A stretch of DNA of 38,867 nt, taken from NCBI RefSeq assembly GCF_009176305.1, contig NZ_BLAJ01000021.1:1-38867 (forward strand). The letters run 5' to 3'. A program made the position numbers and the translations under genes. Below the pieces are notes generated by a model that did no database searches, was not told where the DNA came from, and saw only the letters and a list, made by a program, of their open reading frames with translations. The DNA is from Martinezella dioscoreae (GTDB taxonomy: Bacteria > Pseudomonadota > Alphaproteobacteria > Rhizobiales > Rhizobiaceae). Positions 8,423-16,012 of the stretch are shown one piece after another; position 1 is the first letter of the stretch, and each line of letters opens with the position of its first letter.

Positions 8423-9466
8423 ATGACGAAGTCCCCGCGTAAGTCATCAAAACCACTTCTCGCCACCTCGGAAATGCCGCTACGAAGCCGAGCACGCAAA
8501 CCTCGTGATCCGGACCAACCGCAATTGGCGCTCGATCCCATGCCAGAGCGGATCGAGCCGGCGCTAGCACTTCTGAAATCCGACGTCCCGAAAGGGCCGC
8601 AATGGCTCTACGAGATAAAGTGGGATGGTTATCGTCTCGCCATTCACGTTGAACCAGGCCGCGTGCGAATTCTCACGCGTGGAGGGCACGATTGGACTGA
8701 TCGCTTTCCGACGATCGCCAACGAGGCTGCGGACTTCGGTACAACGATGATTCTCGATGGAGAGGCTGTCGTCCTGGATGAGCAGGGGAGATCGAACTTT
8801 GGCGCTCTTCAGCGTGTCCTTGGTGGAAGAAGAGGGCACCGCCGGGCAAACGAGGCGATCTTCTATGCCTTCGATCTCCTGTATTTCGATGGACATGATC
8901 TTACGAAGCTGGATTTCACCGAGCGTCGGCAGATGCTGGATGGCCTTTTCCTCGATCACGCAGGCGTCATAAAGCTATCCGAAGAGGTGGAAGCCGACGG
9001 CGACGAGCTGTTGGCTGCCGCATGCGCGCACGGGCTCGAGGGTATCATCGCGAAGAACCGCGAGCTGCCCTATCGGTCCGGCCGCACCGGCGATTGGATC
9101 AAGGTGAAATGCGTCCAGAGCGACAGCTTTTTCATCGTCGGCTATGAGCCTTCCGCTGTTGCACACGGCGGGATCCGCAATTTGCTTCTCGCCGCTTATC
9201 GAGGTCACGATCTAATCTACGTCGGCAACGTTGGAACAGGCTTCAATGAGCGCGATGCGACCAGGCTCCGCAGAGATCTGGATAAGCTTAAGACCTCGCG
9301 GGCGCCGATTGCCTTGAAACAGCGCGGCGTCGTTTGGGTTCAGCCAACGCTCATCGCCGAGATCGAATATCGTGCCTGGACCGACGACGGCAAGCTACGC
9401 CATGCTTCCTACAAGGGTCTTCGGGAGCGGCAGGACAATGCCGACGTCTATCGTCTACCGCAATGA
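8423..9466 (+). CDS. ATP-dependent DNA ligase (LigD ligase-domain type)
   Basis: 347 aa. It contains only the ligase module of LigD. Motif I is EIKWDGYRLA with the adenylated lysine at residue 66; motif III region FYAFDLLYFDG; motif IV EGIIAK; motif V DWIKVKC; the C-terminal OB-fold runs from about residue 230. No polymerase/primase domain, 3'-phosphoesterase domain or ku gene is present nearby, as in many rhizobial extra ligases. The first 30 residues are basic and probably disordered. The ribosome binding site is weak, so translation may depend on the upstream small gene. Seals nicks or ends, probably in repair. Confidence 0.9.
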   Translation: MTKSPRKSSKPLLATSEMPLRSRARKPRDPDQPQLALDPMPERIEPALALLKSDVPKGPQWLYEIKWDGYRLAIHVEPGRVRILTRGGHDWTDRFPTIANEAADFGTTMILDGEAVVLDEQGRSNFGALQRVLGGRRGHRRANEAIFYAFDLLYFDGHDLTKLDFTERRQMLDGLFLDHAGVIKLSEEVEADGDELLAAACAHGLEGIIAKNRELPYRSGRTGDWIKVKCVQSDSFFIVGYEPSAVAHGGIRNLLLAAYRGHDLIYVGNVGTGFNERDATRLRRDLDKLKTSRAPIALKQRGVVWVQPTLIAEIEYRAWTDDGKLRHASYKGLRERQDNADVYRLPQ

Positions 9467-9673
9467 GGCTCAGAACTATTCTCGGAGCGCGACCCGTATC
9501 GAGGTGATCACGTTACCGACATCGTGTGGTTGATCGCGGGTTGGTGAACACCTCGATCTCCTCCCTGGCCGGCGCGAAGTCAGTCCTCATACTCTGAGAG
9601 GGCAAAAGCTCCCCGTTGAACGTGCAACCCGAAACGACGCCGGGAGTGGCTGTAGTGGCCCAGAAACAACATT

Positions 9674-10099
9674 TTATCCGGCTGGCAATGAATCCAGGAT
9701 CGGATCAGTTTTGAAAATCTCTGGTCCAAAACAGAGGCGGCCGTCAAAAGGCCGGATGTCCCGTAGATCCAGACCGTCGAGTGCAAACGAAACGTGGGGT
9801 GTGTAGTCTCGATAAAACCACGTCATCCCCGCCCGTAGAAACTCAGCGTGGCGGCGCGAAAGCTTGACGGAACCAAAGGCCAGCACGACGATACCTCCAA
9901 AGTTCAGGACAGCTCTTCGTTGGCTCGCGCGGATTGTCAAATCGTGCGCGGCGGGAACCAACTGCTGCCCGACGTTCGTGTCGTGGAATTTGCCGACCGT
10001 GACATGTAACGCGGTCGCCGGCACGATCTCCTGGAAGCCTTCGGTGATCGCCCATTCAATTAAGTCGTTTCGATTAAGAAGTTCCCTGATGACGAACAT
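9674..10099 (-). CDS. 2H phosphoesterase, resembles phage Acb1 (anti-CBASS) domain
   Basis: 141 aa. Two HxT/S motifs define the 2H superfamily: HVT at residues 32-34 and HVS at 102-104. The remainder follows a domain I know from phage proteins: FVIRELLNRNDLIEWA, RRHAEFLRAGMTWFYRDYTPH, and the C-terminal GRLCFGPEIF. In phages related domains cleave cyclic oligonucleotides and so block CBASS; the activity here is inferred, not shown. I chose ATG 10099 (AAGGA upstream), which begins at the domain edge; a TTG at 10234 would add 45 residues directly after the preceding gene's stop. Stand-alone and not next to other phage genes. Confidence 0.72.
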   Translation of the reverse strand: MFVIRELLNRNDLIEWAITEGFQEIVPATALHVTVGKFHDTNVGQQLVPAAHDLTIRASQRRAVLNFGGIVVLAFGSVKLSRRHAEFLRAGMTWFYRDYTPHVSFALDGLDLRDIRPFDGRLCFGPEIFKTDPILDSLPAG

Positions 10100-10237
10100 G
10101 CGCTTCCTTCGCAGGAGTTTCAGGAGGGCGCTATAGCCCGCTTTTGGATGGGATGAGATCGGCCTGGTCGCTTCCACGCCAATCGCCCTTTGGCACTTGG
10201 CTGAAGTTTCTGGAAAGTCGCTCGACTGGGGCAATGC

Positions 10238-11377
10238 CTATCCCGGAGGAGAGCAAACGCCTACCCGCAATATTTTCCGCACTTTTCGTGAGAGCTCATC
10301 AAGGGTCGCCATGACGCGGGTCACCTGTGACAGCGTGGAAGTTCGATCTGGAGCATATCTGCTAACGTGATACTCATTGCTTGAAGAGAGCGCCGCCAGA
10401 TGCGCCATCGTACGCTTACGCAGCACGAGGCCAGCTTCGGACGCTATCCGGGACCGTTGGGAGAGGTCGGGCCGAAAGCTGCGGATCGTCGCTGGATCCA
10501 CGCCCTTTGCAAGCAGGAATGCATTCAAATAGAGCTCTATCGCATGGAGCGCCAGAAGACGCAGTGGAAGGTGGCTGGGCTTGGACGAGCCCTTGCCGAG
10601 CCTGTTGGCTGCATCCTGGTACTGCGTCGCCAAGTTTAGAATATCTCGCACACTCGCCGGACTGCCAGCATACCGGGGTCCATTGCATGATTTCGGGCGG
10701 CATTTGTCGAGAATTCGGATAAGGTCGGTCAGCATTGTTCGCAGCTCGGGCCAAGGTGCATCTTCGAGCTTCAGACTGGGATCGTGCATGACGATGAGGC
10801 AATGAAGTTTTGCGGTGACTTCGATCAGCGAGGAGGGTCGTGTGATCCACATGACACGTGCCGATATTCCAGCCCGTTCCGCGAGTTCTTGTTCTCGGGC
10901 GAAGATCGCGCTGTATCCCAAACGCCGATCCGCTTCTTTCCATCGTTTCCGGCGCTGACGAAGCTCGGCTCGCGCCTGAGACAGCTGTTTGGCATTTAAC
11001 TGAGAGGCTATTCGATTGATGTCGGCAAAAGAGTGAACCTCGACGACGCCTTCCTTTCCGATATTCGGGAGCGACACGACAGGAAAGCCGCCGGCCTCTT
11101 CGTGCAATTCTTTTTCCAACTTTTCCCTAAGTCGGGTGGCCCTCACGCGCTGCTGGTGGCATGCATACCAGCGAGGCCACATTTCTCTGACGGGCGTAGG
11201 ACCACTCTCCCTTCGCTGCGAAGTTTCCGCGATCAGTGCGCTTAGCTGGTGCGCGGCGACCGGAAGCAGATTTCGGCGATCGATGGTTGGAGGCAGGCCG
11301 TCGCATGTCCCGTGCTCACGTTTTTCTTTTCCACGCGAAATTGCAGGCAAAGTTCTGCTATTCTCAGAATCAGCCAT
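10238..11377 (-). CDS. Unknown protein with HEPN-like helical C-terminal region
   Basis: 379 aa, soluble and helical. The N-terminal part has a charged, probably coiled-coil stretch (RVRATRLREKLEKELHEE and KQLSQARAELRQRRKRWKEA). The C-terminal half (about 250-360) includes LPLRLLALHAIELYLNAFLL, which resembles the first helices of HEPN proteins, but I see no convincing catalytic R-x4-6-H in the usual place. ATG 11377 has GGGAG upstream. It ends just before the 2H phosphoesterase on the same strand, so the two may be co-transcribed. HEPN assignment is tentative. Confidence 0.55.
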   Translation of the reverse strand: MADSENSRTLPAISRGKEKREHGTCDGLPPTIDRRNLLPVAAHQLSALIAETSQRRESGPTPVREMWPRWYACHQQRVRATRLREKLEKELHEEAGGFPVVSLPNIGKEGVVEVHSFADINRIASQLNAKQLSQARAELRQRRKRWKEADRRLGYSAIFAREQELAERAGISARVMWITRPSSLIEVTAKLHCLIVMHDPSLKLEDAPWPELRTMLTDLIRILDKCRPKSCNGPRYAGSPASVRDILNLATQYQDAANRLGKGSSKPSHLPLRLLALHAIELYLNAFLLAKGVDPATIRSFRPDLSQRSRIASEAGLVLRKRTMAHLAALSSSNEYHVSRYAPDRTSTLSQVTRVMATLDELSRKVRKILRVGVCSPPG

Positions 11378-11499
11378 GATCCGAGCTCCCTGAAGCTTGA
11401 ATTGTGGTCAGGCCATGTAGGTTGTCGCAAGCAACCTGCATGGCCGTTTAAAACCTTCGCGGATAGTTTGAATCATACAAAGATTATGTCAAGGTTATA

Positions 11500-11733
11500 A
11501 TGTTGACTGCCGATCAAATTCGAATGGCGCGGGCTGCTCTGAAGTGGGGCGTTCGCGATTTGGCAAGCCGGGCCAACATTACGGCGGCCACTGTAACCCG
11601 GATCGAGGCCGGTCGCCCAGGGTACGCCGCTACGTTGGAGGCCATTCGAAAAGCCTTCGAGGCAGCTGGCATCGAGTTTATTCCCGAGAATGGTGGCGGC
11701 GTCGGTGTGCGCTTTTCCAAACCAAGAGATTGA
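11500..11733 (+). CDS. XRE-family helix-turn-helix transcriptional regulator
   Basis: 77 aa, essentially a single HTH domain: MLTADQIRMARAALKWGVRDLASRANI, then TAATVTRIEAG as recognition helix, and the tail GIEFIPENGGGVGVRF common in short rhizobial Xre proteins. AAGG precedes the ATG. It is divergent from the 10238-11377 gene, with 122 bases between starts, so it may control that unit and itself. Confidence 0.88.
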   Translation: MLTADQIRMARAALKWGVRDLASRANITAATVTRIEAGRPGYAATLEAIRKAFEAAGIEFIPENGGGVGVRFSKPRD

Positions 11734-11811
11734 ACTGGCGCGGGTGGTGTCGGTAGCGTTGCCTTGGGCAAATCGGAAGCTTTGCACAAATATATGCTGC
11801 TTGAATGAGCG

Positions 11812-11839
11812 GGTCGCCGGTTCGTAACCCATCAAGAGC
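11812..11839 (+). repeat. T-arm-like motif, copy A
   Basis: Contains CCGGTTCGTAACCC followed by ATCAAGAGC. It shares the pattern GGTTC-N8-9-TCAAGAGC with copies at 18119-18146 and 20413-20440. It resembles the 3' half of a tRNA, but the stem does not pair. Confidence 0.4.
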
Positions 11840-12121
11840 AAATGAAACAGATCAGGCGTTCGAGCGGAGTCTGTGCCGGATGATCTTTGCGGTCCAGCTG
11901 CGCAACATGGCTAAGCTACTAGTAATCGCGCCTATTTCGCTATGCCTGCGCCGGCGACTGAGCGACCGACTGCGCGTTTAGCCATCTCCAATCTGGGACT
12001 CGGCTCAAAGTCAGGGAATCCGGACTTTAGCCTATCGCAATGCGTAGCAAATCGCCCACAACCAGGCGGAGGCGGGCCAGCAGGACAATATCACACCGAA
12101 ATTAGCGCAAAAAAGCTTTGC

Positions 12122-12174
12122 CAGCCGTTGCATTACGACCGTAATGTGATATTACGGTCGTAATGCAACGGCTG
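12122..12174. promoter_or_regulatory. Nested palindrome, probable tandem operator for the SDR gene
   Basis: Two perfectly complementary 24-base arms (12122-12145 and 12151-12174) are separated by GTGAT. Each arm contains its own smaller dyad, ATTACGACCGTAAT on the left and ATTACGGTCGTAAT on the right. Two copies of a 14-base palindrome in mirror arrangement are typical of a site bound by two regulator dimers, for example a TetR-family protein. It ends 48 bases before the SDR start. The TetR gene at 17497 is a candidate, but no second copy lies next to it. Confidence 0.6.
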
Positions 12175-12222
12175 TTTCCATAATGGATCCTGCGTGGCGC
12201 ACCAGATATTTGCGAGAGACTC

Positions 12223-13032
12223 ATGACCCAGACAGTAGTTCAGAAGGCAGTCGTTACAGGAGCTTCTACAGGGATAGGCGCGGTCTATGCCCGGAAGCTG
12301 GCAGAGCGTGGTTATGACGTGATCGCGGTTGCTCGCAACGCTGAGCGGCTTGAGGCGAATGCGAGCCGGATTAGACGCGAAACTGGCCAGGCAGTGGAGG
12401 TCGTTATCGCCGATCTTTCGCAGTCTCACGAAGTCATGAAGCTCGCCGACCGTATTATGGATGATCGGGCGATTGCCTTTGTCGTCAACAACGCAGGCTT
12501 AAGTCTTCAGGGCGGAGTTTTGCAAAATGACCTTGACGAGGCGGCGGCGATGATCGCTGTCAACATTACCGCAGCGACACTCCTTTCCGTCGCAGCCGCC
12601 AAAGCCTTTAGCCAGCGGGGCAGGGGCGGCGTTGTCAACATCAGCTCGGTTACAGCTTTTGCTCCCGAGATGTTCGATGGCGCCTATAGTGGCACCAAAA
12701 GTCACCTCATCAACCTAACTCTGTCGCTGGCGGGCAAAACCAAGGACGCCGGCGTTCGATTTCAGGCGGTATTGCCTGGGCCGACTGACACCGAGATGTG
12801 GGGACGCAGTGGGGTTCCAGAAAGCGTCGTCCCGCGCTCGATGATCATGAGCCCTGAAGATCTTGTGACCGCGGCTCTCGTCGGTTTCGACAAGGGCGAA
12901 GTCCTCACGCTGCCGACAGTCGCTGATGAAGAGAGCTGGAAAGCCTACGAGAATGCTCGTCAGGGCCTTTGGGGTTCGCTTGCCGCCGGCCAACCCGCAC
13001 CTCGCTATCGCCAGACCACTGCGACAGCTTAG
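12223..13032 (+). CDS. Short-chain dehydrogenase/reductase (SDR)
   Basis: 269 aa classical SDR. The NAD(P)-binding loop is TGASTGIG (12-19), the structural motif NNAG (89-92), and the catalytic pair YSGTK (Tyr155, Lys159) after NISSVT. It would oxidise or reduce an unidentified alcohol or carbonyl. The start has GAGAG upstream and lies just downstream of the nested palindrome, which probably regulates it. It is followed after 216 bases by the MATE pump on the same strand. Confidence 0.9.
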   Translation: MTQTVVQKAVVTGASTGIGAVYARKLAERGYDVIAVARNAERLEANASRIRRETGQAVEVVIADLSQSHEVMKLADRIMDDRAIAFVVNNAGLSLQGGVLQNDLDEAAAMIAVNITAATLLSVAAAKAFSQRGRGGVVNISSVTAFAPEMFDGAYSGTKSHLINLTLSLAGKTKDAGVRFQAVLPGPTDTEMWGRSGVPESVVPRSMIMSPEDLVTAALVGFDKGEVLTLPTVADEESWKAYENARQGLWGSLAAGQPAPRYRQTTATA

Positions 13033-13248
13033 GTCTTGGCGCTTCTTGCTGGTGAGGAAGAGGCTTCGCTCGTCTTCAGTATCCGCATAGGCGCCGATCG
13101 AGGCACCGGTCAGCAGTTCGCATAGTTATCTAGCGCCTGACACACGGTCGGGCGTCCCCACCAGTTTCAGTTCAAAAAATAGCCCGCTCGAGTCCGCCCT
13201 TAGCGATGGCCCAATCGTGAGCTGAGAGCGCGTTCAAGGAGAATTCAA

Positions 13249-14721
13249 ATGGATCAAGGCGCGAGTTCGAGGCAAAGTGCCGCGGAGGGTATGGGAGCTG
13301 CGAACGCAAAGGCCGGATCGTCAGCAATCAGTCAAAATGCAGCCAAGCTCCGGGCACGCGAGGCCATGCTGCATGGCCCAATCTTCAAGACGATGATGCG
13401 CCTTGCGCTCCCAACGATCGTCGTGCTGATCGCCCAGACTCTCGTGAACGTTGCGGAAACCTTCTACGTCTCGCGCCTTGGAACGGATGCCCTCATCGGC
13501 GTGGCATTGGTGTTCCCTGTCTGGATGCTGATGACAATGATGGCCGCCGGCGGGATCGGTGGGGGCGTCGCCTCAGCCGTTGCGCGCGCCGCAGGTGCCG
13601 GCCGGCATGAGGATGCGAATGCGCTTGTTCTACATACACTGGTGATCGCTGTTGTCTTTGGATTGTTGTTCTCGGTCCTCACCATTGGCTTAGGCAGTAA
13701 GCTCTATCTTGCCTTGGGAGGAACGGGCGCGGCCCTGCATTCAGCGCTCGTTTACTCGGGCTTTATCTTCCTGGCTGCTGTGCCGATCTGGATCGTCAAT
13801 CTCCTGTCCGCGGCACTTCGCGGTATCGGCAACGTGCGGGTGCCTGCATTGGTGACCTTCGTCGGCGCAGCTGTCCTCGTCCCACTTTCCCCGGCGCTCA
13901 TCTTCGGTATCGGACCGTTTGAAGGGTTCGGCGTCGCCGGAGCCGGCATCGCCGTAACACTATTCTACTGCGGGGCGGCTGTCGTGATGCTGCGCTACAT
14001 GGCCAGTGGCAAGTCAGGACTACGACTGGCGCGCGACAGACTGCGCTGGTCCATGTTTCGGGACATCCTCAAAGTCGGTTTGCTTGCCGCTCTCAACACC
14101 ATTCAGTTGAACCTGATGGTTCTGCTGGTTACCGCAGCTGTGGGCCGCTTCGGCGTCGATGCGATCGGAGGGTATGGGACGGCTTCCCGGCTGGACTACG
14201 TGCTCATCCCGATCCTGTTCGGCCTCGGCACAGCGATCCTCACTATGATCGGCACGAATGTCGGGGCCGGCCACATCGCAAGGGCAAAGAAGATCGCCTG
14301 GTTCGGATCCGCCGTCAGTCTGGCATTCACGGAGATCGTCGGCCTTATCGTGGCGTTCGTTCCCTGGCTCTGGATCGGGATGTTCTCGCACGATGCCGCC
14401 GTGCTGGAAACAGGCTCGTTGTACTTCAGGATTGTTGCACCGTTTTACGCGGCCAATGGGATCATCTTTGCACTCGGCTTTGCCGCACAAGGCGCCGGTC
14501 GCATGGGCTGGGTCTTCATAGCGGGTGCAGTTCGACTTGTTATCGCGGCTGGGGGTGGGTGGCTCGCCGTCGTGGTCTTCGGCGCTTCTGAGGCAAGCCT
14601 ATTCGCGATCATCGCACTCGCCTTAACGGCCGCGGCGGTCATTTGCGCGGCTGCCGCTCTTACGGGCGCCATGTGGCCTTCAGACGGAGAGACAGCCGGC
14701 ATGGCTGCGAAGTCATCATGA
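13249..14721 (+). CDS. MATE family multidrug efflux transporter
   Basis: 490 aa with about twelve membrane segments. The first helix begins near residue 45 (LALPTIVVLIAQTLVNVAETFYVSRL). A 40-residue hydrophilic, alanine- and serine-rich N-terminal tail precedes it. The two repeats of the MATE fold are recognisable, the second starting near residue 280 (ILKVGLLAALNTIQLNL). It exports organic cations or drugs by sodium or proton antiport; the substrate is unknown. An AAGGAG site lies 7 bases before the ATG. The MBL-fold gene follows after 55 bases, so co-transcription is likely. Confidence 0.92.
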   Translation: MDQGASSRQSAAEGMGAANAKAGSSAISQNAAKLRAREAMLHGPIFKTMMRLALPTIVVLIAQTLVNVAETFYVSRLGTDALIGVALVFPVWMLMTMMAAGGIGGGVASAVARAAGAGRHEDANALVLHTLVIAVVFGLLFSVLTIGLGSKLYLALGGTGAALHSALVYSGFIFLAAVPIWIVNLLSAALRGIGNVRVPALVTFVGAAVLVPLSPALIFGIGPFEGFGVAGAGIAVTLFYCGAAVVMLRYMASGKSGLRLARDRLRWSMFRDILKVGLLAALNTIQLNLMVLLVTAAVGRFGVDAIGGYGTASRLDYVLIPILFGLGTAILTMIGTNVGAGHIARAKKIAWFGSAVSLAFTEIVGLIVAFVPWLWIGMFSHDAAVLETGSLYFRIVAPFYAANGIIFALGFAAQGAGRMGWVFIAGAVRLVIAAGGGWLAVVVFGASEASLFAIIALALTAAAVICAAAALTGAMWPSDGETAGMAAKSS

Positions 14722-14776
14722 CCGACGACCTGTCCGGCCCCAGGTTCCATCCATTCCAAGCATTCAAGGACATTAC

Positions 14777-15691
14777 ATGACACAGGCATCCCCCGCCACA
14801 TGGCGCATTGGTGAAGCGACCGTGACCCGGATCGAGGAACTCTTAGGTCCCGCTTTCCGACCCAACGAATTGCTGGCGAGCTTCGATCAAGCCGTACTCG
14901 ACGAACATCTTGAGTGGATGGCGCCAAGTTTCTACGCGCCGGCGACTGATCAATTCATCATGTCGGTCCATTCCTGGCTGATCCAGACGCCGCATCACAA
15001 TATTCTCGTGGACACCTGCTGCGGGAACGCCAAGCAGCGACCTGGATCGCCGCACTTTCATCAGCTCGCGACACCTTACCTCGACCGCTTGAGATGCGCC
15101 GGCGTGGAGCCCGAGGATATCGACTATGTCCTTTGCACCCATCTGCATGTCGACCACGTTGGCTGGAACACGCGCCTGCTCGACGGCCGCTGGGTACCGA
15201 CCTTCCCGAATGCGAAATACATCTTCTCCAGGGAAGAACTAGACTTCTGGGACCCCGCGAACAACCCGCATTTGCCCAAGGAGCCACGCGATGTCTTCGC
15301 GGACTCTGTCCTACCGATAATCGCTGCAAAGCAGCACCAGCTCGTCAGCATGACCGACCAGCTTGGCGACAATCTTCTGATCGAGCCGGCGCCCGGACAC
15401 TCACCCGGTCAGGTCCTGCTTCGGTTGCGAGGCGGCACTGATGAAGCTCTGTTCGTCGGCGACGTCATGCATAACCCGATCCAGGTCTATCAGCCAACCT
15501 GGAATAGCCGGGTCTGCCTGGACCCGGAGCTCGCAGTGAAGACGCGCCTGCGGGTGCTGAACCAGGCCGCAGAACACAACAGCCTCTTGTTCCCGGCCCA
15601 TTTCGGGGTTCCGCACGCCGGCCGTATCCGCACCCGAGGGGACGGATTTGCGTTTGCGCCGGAAGAGGCGCGTCGGTCAGCCCATTCGTGA
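14777..15691 (+). CDS. Metallo-beta-lactamase fold hydrolase
   Basis: 304 aa. The zinc motif is THLHVDHVGW (His122, His124, Asp126, His127), completed by APGHSPGQ, FVGDVMHNP and the terminal PAHFGVPHAG. Such proteins include lactonases and other hydrolases; the substrate is not readable. No signal peptide. It follows the MATE gene closely and precedes a decayed hydrolase gene and the amidase. Confidence 0.88.
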   Translation: MTQASPATWRIGEATVTRIEELLGPAFRPNELLASFDQAVLDEHLEWMAPSFYAPATDQFIMSVHSWLIQTPHHNILVDTCCGNAKQRPGSPHFHQLATPYLDRLRCAGVEPEDIDYVLCTHLHVDHVGWNTRLLDGRWVPTFPNAKYIFSREELDFWDPANNPHLPKEPRDVFADSVLPIIAAKQHQLVSMTDQLGDNLLIEPAPGHSPGQVLLRLRGGTDEALFVGDVMHNPIQVYQPTWNSRVCLDPELAVKTRLRVLNQAAEHNSLLFPAHFGVPHAGRIRTRGDGFAFAPEEARRSAHS

Positions 15692-15751
15692 AAGCCGAGC
15701 CTGCGATTATGAGCCCAACCAGCTTGCGCACGCGCGCCGGATCCACACGGT

Positions 15752-15910
15752 GCAGAAGACAATTGCATGTCGCCGGACCTCACCGACGGCATGGAAGCAG
15801 TGTTCAGCAAGGGGCTGGAAAAGGTCGTTCTGCCCGGGGTCGGGCATTTCCTGCATTTGGAGCAGCCGGAGGAAGTGGCGAAGCGAATAATAGAATTCCT
15901 GAAGTCATGA
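15752..15910 (+). pseudogene. C-terminal remnant of an alpha/beta hydrolase
   Basis: One frame ending at the TGA of 15908-15910 reads DNCMSPDLTDGMEAVF, then KVVLPGVGHFLHLEQPEEV and RIIEFLKS, the classic C-terminus of epoxide-hydrolase-like proteins with the catalytic His in GHFLHLE. Only about 52 residues remain; the fold core and nucleophile are missing upstream, where the MBL gene ends. An ATG at 15767 exists but has no good ribosome binding site. The gene was probably truncated by deletion or insertion of its neighbours. Confidence 0.7.
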
Positions 15911-16012
15911 CGGGTCGAAGCGAGTGCCTTCAAGGCCTCGATCCAATTAACCACCACCGTCAAGTAGCCGTCGAAACACGGCTCCACGAATGGTCACAAC
16001 TTGCGAGGAAAA

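Larger units (their letters stand above)
11734..12222. other. Gene-free stretch with T-arm-like motif and nested palindrome
   Basis: No open frame here looks like a gene; a 73-codon plus-strand frame (11942-12163) has no ribosome binding site and runs into the palindrome. The stretch holds a degenerate tRNA-T-arm-like motif (11812-11839) and the large palindrome just before the SDR gene (12122-12174). Confidence 0.6.

Noticed and set aside
11942..12163. Plus-strand 73-codon frame before the SDR
   Set aside because: No ribosome binding site, low-complexity translation, and it runs through the palindrome.
12122..12174. Rho-independent terminator or integron attC site
   Set aside because: No T tract, no upstream gene on the plus strand needing it, and no attC R/L boxes; two internal dyads fit an operator better.
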